Source: CAVZVZ01 sp963778895 (lineage in GTDB: Bacteria; Actinomycetota; Acidimicrobiia; Acidimicrobiales; Acidimicrobilacustridaceae). From it: DNA of 64,000 bases. Below, one piece after another: positions 17,386 through 27,044 of the stretch. Location of the stretch: the NCBI GenBank assembly GCA_963778895.1, contig CAVZVZ010000002.1, forward strand, positions 930,001 through 994,000. The letters run 5' to 3'. The notes under the pieces were generated by a model. The model had not been told where the DNA came from and searched no databases. It saw nothing but the letters and a program-made list of their open reading frames with translations. The position numbers and the translations under genes were made by a program. How positions within the stretch are numbered: position 1 is the stretch's first letter; each line of letters begins with the position of its first letter.

Positions 17386-17985
17386 TTGGCGGGGCGGAGG
17401 CGATCGGTGCTCGATCTGCCGTGGTCGTCGCTCATTCAGGTTCACGGCGCCACGGCCGTGGTGATCGACGAGCCGCTCACCGAAGCGATCGAAGCCGACG
17501 CCTTGGTCACCGATCGGGTCGGGCTCGTGCTGTCGGTGAACGTGGCCGACTGCGCACCGGTCGCGATCGTGAGCCAGCAACACGTCGTGGCTGCAGTCCA
17601 CGCCGGATGGAAAGGCGTCGAGTCCGGCGTGATCGAGGCGACGGTCGACGCCATGCGCACGCTCGGCGCTCGCGACCTGTCGGCATGGCTCGGGCCGTGC
17701 ATCCACGCCGAGTGCTACGAGTTCGGCGAGGCCGACCTCGAGAACCTCACGGCGCGGTACGGCCCCGCAGTGCGAAGCCGGACCGCCGCGGGCGAGCGCG
17801 CCCTCGACCTGCCGATGGCCGTGGCCGCCGCGCTCGGTGGGGCGGGAGTCGCGTTGGCAGGAGCAGCCGACGCGTGCACGGCTTGCGACGGGTCGCGCTT
17901 CTTCTCCCATCGCGCTCGGCGCGACGAGGGGCGTCATGCGTTGACGGTGTGGATCGAGCCGCCGGCGGACGACGCCGCGTCATGA
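17386..17985 (+). CDS. pgeF: YfiH/PgeF-family purine nucleoside phosphorylase-like protein
   Basis: 199 residues from TTG 17386; family members are usually about 240. The zinc-site residues are present: SVNVADCAPV, AAVHAGWKGVESG and WLGPCIHAECYEF. Known members act as multi-purpose purine nucleoside enzymes or aid peptidoglycan editing. The same frame stays open upstream to 17293 and reads typical N-terminal sequence (WTVPLPGGRVARSRFTTRAD), but no start codon lies between there and ftsZ. The true start is therefore probably near 17285 with a base error. The position between ftsZ and yggS is conserved in actinobacteria. The stop overlaps yggS. Confidence 0.85.
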   Translation: MAGRRRSVLDLPWSSLIQVHGATAVVIDEPLTEAIEADALVTDRVGLVLSVNVADCAPVAIVSQQHVVAAVHAGWKGVESGVIEATVDAMRTLGARDLSAWLGPCIHAECYEFGEADLENLTARYGPAVRSRTAAGERALDLPMAVAAALGGAGVALAGAADACTACDGSRFFSHRARRDEGRHALTVWIEPPADDAAS

Positions 17986-18654
17986 CCACCTCGATCGATC
18001 CTGCGCAAGTGGCCGCACGCGTGGCCGATGTGCGCGGCCCGCATGGTGCGGGCCGGCGGTGCGGACACGCGGCTCGTGGCCGTCACCAAGGCGTTCCCGG
18101 TCGACGCCGTCCTGGCGGCACTCGCGGCCGGCGTGGAGGACATCGGAGAGAACTACTCCCAGGAGCTGTTGGGCAAAGTGCCCGAGCTCGCGGAGCACGA
18201 GGTCGATCCGACTCGCGTGCGGTGGCACTTCCTGGGTCGGTTGCAACGCAACAAGGTCCGCGCCCTCGCGCCGCACGTGCACCTCTGGCAGAGCGTCGAT
18301 CGGGCCGAGCTCGGCGCCGAGATCGCCAAGCGGGCTCCCGGAGCGAGTGTGCTCGTACAGGTGAACCTGTCGGGCGAGCCGCAGAAGGGCGGATGCTCGT
18401 GGTCCGACCTGCCCTCGCTCGTCGCCCAGCTGGCCACGATGGACCTCGACGTCCGCGGCCTCATGGGGGTCGGCCCCGCCGGATCGCCCGACGACGCCCG
18501 CCCGGGCTTCCGTCGGCTGGTCGCCACCGCCGACGATCTCGGCCTGCCCGAGCGCTCGATCGGCATGACCGACGATCTCGAGGTCGCAGTCGAGGAGGGC
18601 TCGACCATGGTCCGCATCGGCCGCGACCTCTTCGGCCCCCGGCCCAGTCTCTAG
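17982..18654 (+). CDS. yggS: YggS/PLPBP-family PLP-binding protein (frameshifted)
   Basis: About 223 residues after rejoining. A single-domain TIM-barrel protein that holds pyridoxal phosphate and affects vitamin B6 and amino-acid balance. The PLP lysine lies in LVAVTKAF; IGENYSQE, WHFLGRLQRNK and LVQVNLSGEPQKGG are family motifs, as is the C-terminal EEGSTMVRIGRDLFG. ATG 17982 overlaps the pgeF stop (ATGA). The frame steps +1 near 18035 (GTGCGCGGCC), after which ARMVRAGGADTRLVAVTK is restored. It sits in the standard ftsZ-pgeF-yggS-sepF order. Confidence 0.9.
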
Positions 18655-18812
18655 GGGCGGCGATAGTCCGCTCGATCTCCTGGCCGGGGCGATAATCCGC
18701 CGCTCGGGGGAGGGTTGCGCCGTCCGCTGGGGCCGATGGCCAGGGAACCGTTAGCCTGTCGCACCGCGGTCCAGGCGCGCGAGACTCGCTGACGCCTGTT
18801 CAGGAGGATTTG

Positions 18813-19409
18813 ATGGCTTCGATGTGGCGCAAGGCCATGCTCTATCTGGGCTTGGGGCCCGACGACGAGTACGAGGAGGACGGGATCGTCGACGAACCCG
18901 TCGTCCAACAGCAGCCCGTCGCCGCCCGTGAGCCTGCCGTTGCGGCCCGCCCGACGGCCCCGGCGACCCGTTCCCGAACGGCCGTCCCGGCCCGATCCCC
19001 GCTCGGTCGCAACCAACCGGGGGAGGGCGAGCCCGAGCCCAGTGCCGTTCGCACGTTGCCGGCCCAGCCCCAACCGCCCGAGCCGGTCACGCCCAAGCCG
19101 CGTGCCGTGGTGCGCCCGATCCCGGCCAGCGCGTCCGCGAAGCCGCACTTGGTGTCACCGACCTCGTTCAACCACGCGCAAGAAGTGGCGGACAAGTTCA
19201 AGGCCAACCAACCCGTGTTGTTGAACCTGCAAGGCGCGGAGCGTGATCTCGCGCGCCGGCTCATCGACTTCTCGAGTGGCCTCTGCTACGGCCTCGGCGG
19301 TCACATGGAGAAGGTCGCGCATCAGGTGTACCTGCTCACCCCGACCAACGTGGAGGTCTCGGCCGAGGAACGTCGCCGGCTCCAAGAGCGCGGTCTGCAC
19401 GACGCCTGA
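18813..19409 (+). CDS. sepF: cell division protein SepF
   Basis: 198 residues. ATG 18813 follows an AGGAGG ribosome site at 18802-18807. The N-terminal amphipathic helix (MASMWRKAMLYLGLGPDDEY) is the membrane-binding element; a long Pro/Ala/Arg linker follows. The folded SepF core is at about residues 110-190: VSPTSFNHAQEVADKFKANQ, VLLNLQGAERDLARRLIDFSSGLCYGLGG, KVAHQVYLLTP. SepF anchors and bundles FtsZ filaments and replaces FtsA, which is absent here. The 158-bp gap before it contains two similar stretches (GGCGATAGTCCGCTCG and CGATAATCCGCCGCTCG) of unknown meaning. Confidence 0.95.
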   Translation: MASMWRKAMLYLGLGPDDEYEEDGIVDEPVVQQQPVAAREPAVAARPTAPATRSRTAVPARSPLGRNQPGEGEPEPSAVRTLPAQPQPPEPVTPKPRAVVRPIPASASAKPHLVSPTSFNHAQEVADKFKANQPVLLNLQGAERDLARRLIDFSSGLCYGLGGHMEKVAHQVYLLTPTNVEVSAEERRRLQERGLHDA

Positions 19410-19496
19410 TCCGATCCTTTCGGTTCCCGACCCCCACGTTCCACCCTGTCCCCACGTTCCCCACTGGCCCCTTTGGTCCCGACTGTTTGAGCTGCC

Positions 19497-19754
19497 GTGC
19501 AGATCATTTGCTTCTTGCTTCAGCTGTACCTCTTGATCCTTCTGGGTCGGATCGTGCTGTCGTGGTTCCCGGGATCGGGTGAAGGCCGTATGGGTTCTGT
19601 ACAACGGTTCTTGTTCGGCGTCACCGAACCCGTGCTGGCACCGTTGCGAGCGCTGCTCCCGCCGGTGCGGTTCGGAGCGGTCGGCATCGACTTGTCGCCG
19701 ATCATCGTTTTCTTCGGGCTGAACATCCTCCTCGGCCTCCTGGGCTGCTACTGA
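19497..19754 (+). CDS. yggT: YggT-family membrane protein
   Basis: 85 residues from GTG 19497: two hydrophobic helices (IICFLLQLYLLILLGRIVLSW and IIVFFGLNILLGLLGCY) separated by the conserved loop with PVLAPLRALLPPVRFGAVGIDLSP. This is the classic YggT/YlmG pattern; homologues sit beside sepF and affect cell shape and nucleoid or septum placement. Position between sepF and divIVA matches other Gram-positive division clusters. Confidence 0.9.
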   Translation: MQIICFLLQLYLLILLGRIVLSWFPGSGEGRMGSVQRFLFGVTEPVLAPLRALLPPVRFGAVGIDLSPIIVFFGLNILLGLLGCY

Positions 19755-19797
19755 CCCGGGTCCTGCCGACCCCGCGAAAAGGAGATCCCGCGGCGGT

Positions 19798-21033
19798 ATG
19801 GCGCGTCTCGCTACGATCCCCCGCATGGACGGAACTCCCCACCTCCTCACTGATGTGAAGTTCTCCGAGCGGCGTCGTGGCTACGACCCCGAAGAGGTCG
19901 ACAACTTCCTCGAACGTGTGAGCAGCGCGGTCGCGCAACTTCAGGACAAATTGCGCGAGGCCACCGCGCGCGCCGAGGAGGCCGATGCACGCGTCGCTGA
20001 TGCGCAACGTGCTCAAGCGGCAGCCGAATCGGAGCTGGCGCGCGCCGGCAGTGAACCCGCGCCCGGTTCCGCGCTCGTCAGCGCCCCAGCCGACCTGGAG
20101 GCTGATGCCGACAAGGCGTCCAAGATCCTCCTCATGGCTCAGCGCACGGCCGACGCGACGATCGACGACGCGAACTCCACTGCGCAACAGACGGTCAGTG
20201 AGGCGCGCACCAAGGCCGCCGGTCTCGTCGCCGAAGCCGAAGCCGAAGCACAGACCACGAAGGCCGAAGCACAGCGCGAAGCCGACGAGCTGATCGAGCA
20301 ACGGCGCGCCGTGGTCGTACGCGAGGTGCGCGAGCTCGAAGAGCTCAAGACGACCGTGCAATCCGACATCGACATCCTCGGTGCCCATCTCGACGACCAA
20401 CGCGCCCGCATCCGTCGCGGGGTCGAGGCATTGGCGCTCGTGCTCGACGATCCCGACGGGTTGCGCGTGGACACGCCACCTGCGTTGCACGACACGACGG
20501 TCGACGACGTGCTGGCCGAATCGGCGTCGCTGCCCGCTCGACGTCGACGAGCCGACGACGACGAAGCGGTTGTGTCCCAAGAAGGCGCCGACGACATCGA
20601 ACTGGACGACGCCGACGACGAAATCGTCGAAGAAGAGATCGTGGTGCTCAACGAAGGCATCGACGTCAGTGGCGTCGACCTCACGTCCGCACCGGAACCG
20701 GCACGGGCGCCCGGTGGCATCTTCGGTGCCTCGGGCAAGTCCGGGCTCGACACGCACGCCGAAGCGAGCAAGACACCGCTTCTCGCAGCGGTCCCCGACG
20801 AGAGCCCCGACATCGATCTCGCCGGCGATGATCTGTTCGCGGCGGCCGATCGCGACGACCGCGTGGGGCCGCCGACGCAGGCGTTCAAGCCCTTCACCGA
20901 GAGCGACGATCCGCTCGGGCCGCCCGACGACGAGGCCGACAAGGCCATGCGGGCGTTCTTCGAGGCCGACTTCGAGACGTCGGAAACCTCGGACCCGGAA
21001 CAGCAGAAGTCACGCTTCGGCTTCCGCCGCTGA
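19798..21033 (+). CDS. divIVA: DivIVA-domain polar growth/septum protein
   Basis: 411 residues. The N-terminal DivIVA membrane-targeting domain is clear (HLLTDVKFSERRRGYDPEE, then VDNFLERV), followed by a long coiled coil (about residues 40-230, rich in EAEAEAQTTKAEAQREADE-type heptads). The tail is very acidic, with many Asp/Glu, and ends RFGFRR. It recruits wall-growth machinery to curved membranes. ATG 19825 (MDGTPHLL) matches the usual family start; ATG 19798 is better placed behind GGAG (19783-19786), so nine extra residues are possible. Convergent with ileS. Confidence 0.9.
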   Translation: MARLATIPRMDGTPHLLTDVKFSERRRGYDPEEVDNFLERVSSAVAQLQDKLREATARAEEADARVADAQRAQAAAESELARAGSEPAPGSALVSAPADLEADADKASKILLMAQRTADATIDDANSTAQQTVSEARTKAAGLVAEAEAEAQTTKAEAQREADELIEQRRAVVVREVRELEELKTTVQSDIDILGAHLDDQRARIRRGVEALALVLDDPDGLRVDTPPALHDTTVDDVLAESASLPARRRRADDDEAVVSQEGADDIELDDADDEIVEEEIVVLNEGIDVSGVDLTSAPEPARAPGGIFGASGKSGLDTHAEASKTPLLAAVPDESPDIDLAGDDLFAAADRDDRVGPPTQAFKPFTESDDPLGPPDDEADKAMRAFFEADFETSETSDPEQQKSRFGFRR

Positions 21034-21038
21034 GCGAC

Positions 21039-21070
21039 GCGGGCTCGCCCGCACCCGACGGTTCGTCCGT
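21039..21070. terminator. tandem hairpins between convergent divIVA and ileS
   Basis: GCGGG-CTCG-CCCGC (21039-21052) and ACGG-TTCGT-CCGT (21058-21070) lie back to back in the 37-bp gap between the two stop codons. Both are short but GC-rich and symmetric, so they could end transcription from either side. No T-run is present. Confidence 0.4.
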
Positions 21071-24000
21071 TCAGGTCTTCACCAATGTGGCGCGCACGGC
21101 GTGCCCGTCGACGTCGAACGTGCGGTCGTCGTCGACCGACTCGAGCATCAGGCTCGTCGCCAGCACTTCGCCGGCGATCCAGTCGGTGTGAGCGCTGACT
21201 GCTGCTGCGAGTTCCGTCGGCGCGTCGATGCGCACGACAATGCGGTCGGCGATCTCGAAGCCTCGCTCCTTGCGTAGATCGTTCAACGCGCGGACGAGCT
21301 CGCGGGCCAGTCCCTTCGGCGCGTAGCTCGTCGTCGAGCTCGAGGTCGAGAGCGACGGCCCAACCGTCGTCCTCTGACAAGGCGAAGGCCTCGTGACGTT
21401 GGGCCCGCACCTCGACGTCGTCACGCTCGAGCCGCTCGCCGGCCACCTCGACGAAGCCCTCCGCTTCGAGCTGGTCGTGCAGCGCCGAGCCGTCGGCGGC
21501 CGCGAGCGCCTGTTTCACCTCGTTGATCTTGGGTCCGAGCCGGGGCCCGAGCACCCGGAAGTTCGGCAGGACGGTCCAACTCAGCAGGCCCGACAGCGTG
21601 TCGATGTCCTGGAGCTCCTTGACGTTCAGCTCCGTGCGGATCTCCTGTTGGAGATCGGCGGACAGGGCGTCGCCCGGATGCAACATCAGCGCACGCGCCA
21701 AGTGGCTGGCGCACCTTCACCTTGGCGTCGGTACGAGCCGCGCGACCGATCGCGACGAGTCGCCGCGCCGAAGCCATCTGTGTCGCCAGCGCGGCGTCGT
21801 GGCGCCCCTTGGGCTCCGGCCAGTCGCTGGCGTGCACCGAGCCTTCGCCGGTGAGCGTGGTGTAGATCTCGTCGGCGAGGAAGGGCACGAACGGCGCGAG
21901 CAGCTGTGAGAGGGTGACGAGCGCCTCGTGCAACGTGGCGTGTGCGGCAGGGTCGCTGTTCTTCCAGAAGCGGGGCCGCGACCGACGGACGTACCAGTTC
22001 GAGAGGTCGTCGACGAAGCGACCCAGGCGGGTGGCGCCTTCGAGCGCGTCGAAGCCCTCGAGCGCGTCGGTCACCACACGCACGGTGTCGTCCAGCTCCG
22101 ACAGCACCCAACGGTCGAGGACGTGCTCGCTCGGCTGTCGCGCTGCCGGCATCGGGCGCCCAACCATCGATATCGGCATAGGTGGCGAAGAACGAGAAGA
22201 CGTTCCACAGCGTCAGCAAGGTCTGACGCGTCGCCTCACGGATGCCCTCGTGGTACACCCGGCGCGTGGTCCACGGTTGGCCCTGCGAGAAGAAGTACCA
22301 CCGCAGCGCGTCGGCGCCCTCGTTGTTGAAGATCTCCCACGGCTCGATCACGTTGCCGCGCGACTTGGACATCTTCTGGCCGTTCTCGTCCACGACGAGT
22401 GCCAGGCACACCACGTTCTTGTAGGGCGTGCTGTCGAACACGAGACCGTTCACCGCGAGCAGCGAGTAGAACCACCCGCGGGTCTGGTCGATCGCTTCGC
22501 AGATGAAGTCGGCGGGGAACGAGTGCTCGAAGGTCTCGGTGTTCTCGAACGGGATAGTGGAACTGAGCGGACGGCATGCTGCCGGAGTCGAACCACGCGT
22601 CGATCACGGGTGCGAGGCGGCGCGCCGTGCCCGAACACGAAGCACACGGGAATGGTCACCTCGTCGACGAACGGGCGGTGCAGGTCGAGCTCGGAGAGGT
22701 CGCGGCCCGAACGCTCGGCGAGCTCGCCGACCGACCCGATGCACGTGTCCTCGCCGCAGTCCTTGCATCGCCAGATCGGCAGCGGGGTGCCCCAGTAGCG
22801 GTCGCGTGACAGGGCCCAGTCGACGTTGTTCTCGACCCAGTTGCCGAACCGGCCGTGTTTGATGTTCGGCGGTTGCCAGTTGATGCGCTCGTTCTCGCGC
22901 AGCAGCAGCTCGCGTTGTTCCGACGTGCGCACGAACCACGACGTCTTGGCCCAGTAGATCAACGGCGTACCGCAGCGCCAGCAATGCGGATAGCTGTGCT
23001 CGTAGGGCTGTTCACGAACGAGCAGCCCACGCGATCGGAGATCATCGATGATCGACGCGTCGGCGTCCTTCACGAACTGTCCGGTCCACGGCGGCACCGA
23101 CTTGTCGAAGGCGCCGTCGGCGTCGACCGGGTTGAGGATCGGGAAGCCGTCTCGGCGACCGATCTGGAAGTCGTCCTCGCCGAAGGCGGGCGCGATGTGC
23201 ACGATGCCGCTGCCGTCGTCGGTGGTGACGAAATCGGCGGTGACCACTCGCCAGGGATCGCCGCTGGTGTCGGTCGGCGTCAGGAAGTCGAAGGGCCGCT
23301 GATAGTGCCAACCCACGAGGTCGCGTCCATTCCACCGCTCGACGATCTCGGCGTCCTCGGGGGCGCGGGCCGCCGCCATCACCAGATCGTTCGTGCCGTC
23401 GGTGCTCGCGACGCGGACGTATTCGACGTCGGCGCCGACGGCCGCCGCGACGTTGGAGATGAGGGTCCACGGTGTGGTGGTCCACACGAGCAGGTCGACC
23501 GGTTCGCCGCCCGCCCGGCCGCTCGGTGACGGGGAAGCGCACGTACACCGACGGGTCGACCACGTCTCGGTACACGTCGGGCTGGCCGAGCTCGTGCGAC
23601 GACAGGGCGGTGCCGCATCGAGCGCAATAGGGGCTGACGCGGTGGCCTTCGTAGAGCAGGTCCTTGTCCCACATCTGGCGCAGGAGCCACCACACCGACT
23701 CGACGTAGTCGTTCGACAGCGTCCAGTAGGCGTCGGCGGTGTCGATCCAGGTGCCCGAGCTCGACGTGAGCGCCGACCAGTCCTCGACGTAGCGCTGCAC
23801 CGAGTCGCGGCACCGTTGGTTGAACTCGGCGATGCCGAAGGCCTCGATGTCGTGCTTGGTGAGCAGCCCGAGCTCCTTTTCGACCTCGAGCTCGACGGGC
23901 AGCCCGTGGCAGTCCCAGCCGCCCTTGCGAGGCACGTTCTTGCCGCGCATGGTCTGGAATCGGGGGTAGAGGTCCTTGAAGACCCGAGCCCACACGTGGT

Positions 24001-24172
24001 GCAGGCCCGGCTTGCCGTTGGCGGTCGGGGGCCCCTCGTAGAAGATCCACGGTTCGCCGTCCTTGCGGAGCCGGCGAACCTCTCCGATCACGTCACGGTC
24101 CCGCCAGCGGGCCAGCACGCGTTCCTCGAGGCCGACGAGGTCGAGGTCAGGGTCGATAGGGCCGAACGACAT
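21071..24172 (-). CDS. ileS: isoleucyl-tRNA synthetase (six frame breaks)
   Basis: About 1,033 residues when rejoined, from ATG at 24172 (MSFGPIDPDLDLVGLEERV). It charges tRNA-Ile. Class I motifs: GPPTANGKPGLHHVWARVFKD (HIGH equivalent) and ENGQKMSKSRGNVIEP (KMSKS). The editing domain (WTTTPWTLISN, HIAPAFGEDD) and the C-terminal anticodon region are present. Size and motifs fit the long eukaryote-like IleRS. The frame steps near 23515, 22640, 22552, 22140, 21705 and 21327, each equal to one extra base. The break near 22640 lies in a Cys-rich spot: two missing bases there would restore a CPSC pair. A pseudogene is possible but less likely than sequence errors. Confidence 0.93.
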
Positions 24173-24289
24173 GGACCTCAGCCTACGGGTCGGCACGAGC
24201 CCACCGCCGCGTGTTGACGGGCGCGGGTCCTGAGCCGTAACCTCTCGCACCTTTCGCGGCCAGGCCGGCCACATTCCGAGGAGTCATCG

Positions 24290-25006
24290 ATGGCGAGACC
24301 CACGAAGGCGCCCGCGAAGAAGGCGGCCAAGAAGGCTGTTTCGCCCAAAACCGTGGCGAAGAAGACTCCCGCCAAAGCAACGGCCAAGAAGGCCGCGCCA
24401 AGCAGTCACCCCCCAAGAAGACCGCGTCGAAGAAGGCGCCGGCAAAAAGGCCCCCGTGAAGAAGGCAACCCCAAGAAGGCTCGTCCGCCAAGACCGTGGC
24501 CAAGAAGGCCCCGGCCACCAAGACCGCCGCCAAGAAGGCCCCGGCCACCAAGTCAGAAGCCCCCGCCAAGAAGGCCGCTCCGGTGAAGAAGGTCGCCGCC
24601 AAGAAGGCTGCGCCCAAGAAGCCGGCAAAGTCTCCCGTACGACGCAAAGTTCCTCGAGGTGCAGCGCGAAGCGCTCATCGAGGAACGCCGCAAGCTCACC
24701 AAGGACGTGGAGACCCTCGACGCCGAGGCCACCGAGCTCGCCAATCTGCGCGAGCCGGGCGACGTGCAGTTCGACGAGGAGTCCGGCGAGGGCGACACGC
24801 TCCAGGTCGAGCGCGAACGCGATCTGGCGTTGAGTGCGCAGTTCCGCGCGCACATCGACGACATCGATCATGCCCTGGCGAAGATCGCCGCGAACACCTA
24901 CGGGCTCTGCGAGGCTTCCGGCTTGGCCATCCCGAAGGAACGGCTCCGCGCCATTCCCTGGGCTCGTGAACGGGTGGAGTACAAGGTCGGCGGCTTCCGC
25001 CGGTAG
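24290..25006 (+). CDS. DksA/TraR-like protein with Lys/Ala-rich tail (several frame breaks)
   Basis: About 238 residues. The N-terminal half is an AKKA/APKK repeat tail, like histone H1 or actinobacterial nucleoid proteins. The C-terminal ~115 residues (YDAKFLEVQREALIEERRKL, then AHIDDIDHALAKIAANTYGLC) form the DksA/TraR coiled coil and globular end. The usual four-Cys zinc finger is degenerate: after NTYGLC comes EASGLAIPKERLRAIPWARE with no further Cys. In the tail the frame steps near 24397, 24443, 24471 and 24480 (each like one lost base) and near 24633 (one extra). DksA-type proteins bind RNA polymerase; the Lys tail suggests nucleic-acid contact. It sits between ileS (divergent) and lspA. 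Confidence 0.8.
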
Positions 25007-25020
25007 AGGAGTCTGCGATC

Positions 25021-25538
25021 CGGTCCGAGCAGTCATCGCATCGCGTTCTGCTCGCGGTCGTCGCCGCGTCCGCCTTCACGGTCGACCAGCTCACCAAGTG
25101 GTGGGCCATCGAACGGTTGACGAACGATCCGATCGAGGCTCTTCTGGACGTTGCGCCTCCAGGTCACCACGAACACCGGCGCCGCCTTCAGCCTCGCCGG
25201 TGGCGCCGGTCCGATCATCGCCGTGCTGGCTCTGTGTGTCGTGGGCTTCCTGCTCTGGCAGGGGCGCACGATCGACCAGCCGGGCCGGCGCGGTGGCGCT
25301 CGGGCTGATCCTCGGAGGGGCGCTCGGCAATTTGGCCGATCGCGCCTTTCGCGGCAGCGGGTTCTTCGGCGGGGGCGTGGTCGACTTCATCGACCTGCAG
25401 TGGTGGCCCGTGTTCAACGTGGCCGATTCGTGCGTGGTGATCGGCGGCATCTTGCTGGTCATCGTGACGCTGTTCGCACGCCGGAGGCCGAAGGGGCGGC
25501 GCACGAAGAGGGGCGAAACGCCCGAGGCGACGACGTGA
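25021..25538 (+). CDS. lspA: signal peptidase II (frameshifted, start unclear)
   Basis: About 172 residues. The membrane aspartyl protease that removes lipoprotein signal peptides. Family motifs: VDQLTKWWAIERL near the N-terminus, TTNTGAAFSLAGGAG, GGALGNLADRAFRG with the first catalytic Asp, and VVDFIDLQWWPVFNVADSCVV with the second. The frame steps +1 near 25153 and 25288. No ATG/GTG/TTG lies in frame between the upstream stop (25006) and the conserved N-terminus, so the start codon is probably damaged too. The stop overlaps the rluD GTG. A lipoprotein substrate in this window is the hydrolase at 62-63.6 kb. Confidence 0.9.
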
Positions 25539-26448
25539 TCGAGGAGATCCCCGCGGCGCTCGACGGTGAACGGCTCGACCGGGTGGTGGCGATGCTCACC
25601 GGGTTGAGTCGCAGCGAGGCCTCGGCGCTGGTCGCGGCGGGCGAGGTGCGCGTGAACGGTCAGCCGGTCACGAGCCGCACCCATCGTCTGGTCGAGGGTG
25701 ACGAGCTGGAGTTGGAGGTGCCCGCCACCGTCGTCGCACCGCTGGATGCCGACGCGTCCGTCGCGTTCGGAACGGTCTACGCCGACGCGGACCTCGTGGT
25801 GATCGACAAACCGGCGGGTCTCGTGGTGCACCCGGGCGCGGGCACGCCGGACGGCACGCTCGTCAACGGATTGCTGGTGGAGTACCCCGAGATCGCAACC
25901 GTGGGCGAGGCGGGACGACCCGGCATCGTGCACCGGCTCGATCGGGGCACGTCGGGCTTGCTCGTCGTGGCGCGTTCGACAGCGGCCTACGAGGGCCTGG
26001 TGGCCGCGTTGACCCGCCACGACGTCGAGCGTGGCTACATCGCGCTGGCGTGGGGGACATTCGACGCCAAGGCCGGCATGATCGACGCGCCGATCGGTCG
26101 ATCGCCGCGAGCCCCGACGAAGATGGCGGTGTCGGCTCGAGGCAAGCCCGCTCGCACCCGCTACGAGGTTCGCAACGAGTACCACGAGCCCGGTCGAAGT
26201 GTCCCTGCTCGGTTGCGAGCTGGAGACCGGCCGCACGCATCAGATCCGCGTGCATCTCGCCGCCATCGACCATCCCGTCGTCGGCGACGACCGCTACGGC
26301 GGCACTCGCCAGTCGCTGCCGATGGATCGTCCGTTCCTGCACGCCGAGCGCTTGCGCTTCGCGCATCCGGTGACGGGTGAGGCAGCTGACGTTCTCGGCC
26401 CCGTTGCCTCCCGATCTGACCGCGGTGCTCGACTCGCTGGGCGAGTGA
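25535..26448 (+). CDS. rluD: RluD-family 23S rRNA pseudouridine synthase (frameshifted)
   Basis: About 304 residues. An S4 RNA-binding domain at the N-terminus (GERLDRVVAMLTGLSRSEAS, VRVNGQPV) is followed by the RluA-type catalytic domain: VVIDKPAGLVVHPGAG, the catalytic-Asp motif GIVHRLDRGTSGLLVVA near residue 130, and CELETGRTHQIRVHLA. It isomerises uridines in helix 69 of 23S rRNA if it is a true RluD. The frame steps +1 near 26192 and 26378; the restored end reads TFSAPLPPDLTAVLDSLGE. GTG 25535 overlaps the lspA stop; the lspA-rluD pair is conserved in actinobacteria. Confidence 0.92.
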
Positions 26449-26458
26449 GCGAACCTGA

Positions 26459-26936
26459 TCAGCGTCGTCGTTCGGCCAGGCGGTCAGCTCGGTTCGGCCA
26501 GGCGGCCTCACCGCGTGCCATGGCCACGATGTCGGCGAGGCTCTGCGACGCGAGGTAGCTGCGCATGTGCTCGCCCACGTCGGCCCAGATGGCCAGCAGC
26601 ACGCACTGTCCTTCGTGATCGCACGCCCCGTTGGTGTGGGGCTCGCCGAAGTCACCGGCGACGATCGGCCCGTCGACCGCCATGACGATCTCGGAGAGCA
26701 AGATCTCCTTCGGCTCGCGGGCGAGCACGTAGCCACCGCCGACCCCGCGCTTGGACCGCACCAGCCCTGCGCCCTTCAAGGCCAAGCAGGATCTGCTCGA
26801 GGTAGGGCTGGGGGAGCCCGGTGCGATCGGCGATGTCGCGTACCGAGGTGGGACCTTCGCCCTCGCCGTGCAATGCCAGCGACAACAGCGCCCGGCTCGC
26901 GTAGTCACCCCTCGTGGAGACCTTCACGGCGACCAT
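26459..26936 (-). CDS. Rrf2-family transcriptional regulator (frameshifted)
   Basis: About 158 residues. The winged-helix N-terminus is typical of Rrf2 proteins: VSTRGDYASRALLSLALHG, SVRDIADRTGLPQPYLEQI, then RSKRGVGGGYVLAREP. The C-terminal part has CDHEGQC, the first two cysteines of the Fe-S ligand loop, but no third cysteine follows at the usual spacing. It may therefore bind a cluster with another ligand or sense differently. The frame steps +1 near 26782. The gene is divergent from the phosphodiesterase-like gene; repeated TCGTACGA-type sites lie between them. Confidence 0.85.
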
Positions 26937-27024
26937 CGTACGAGAGGCCGGTGGCGGTTGTACGAGACCGGCGGTCGGCCGACGGGTGGTCTGTGCGGCA
27001 CCCGTGGTGTCCGGTATCGTACGA
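26935..27024. promoter_or_regulatory. three GTACGA-type sites in the Rrf2 divergent region
   Basis: ATCGTACGA at 26935-26943 (over the Rrf2 start codon), TTGTACGAG at 26958-26966 and ATCGTACGA at 27016-27024. The core TCGTACGA is itself a palindrome. Such clustering next to a regulator gene suggests an operator for Rrf2 autoregulation and control of the divergent gene. Confidence 0.4.
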
Positions 27025-27044
27025 ATTCGCTGGAAAGGACCCTA

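Noticed and set aside
21071..24172. ileS as a true pseudogene
   Set aside because: All active-site motifs and the full length are preserved and every break is a single-base step. Neighbouring essential genes show the same damage, so error is more likely than decay. A second ileS in the genome would reopen the question.
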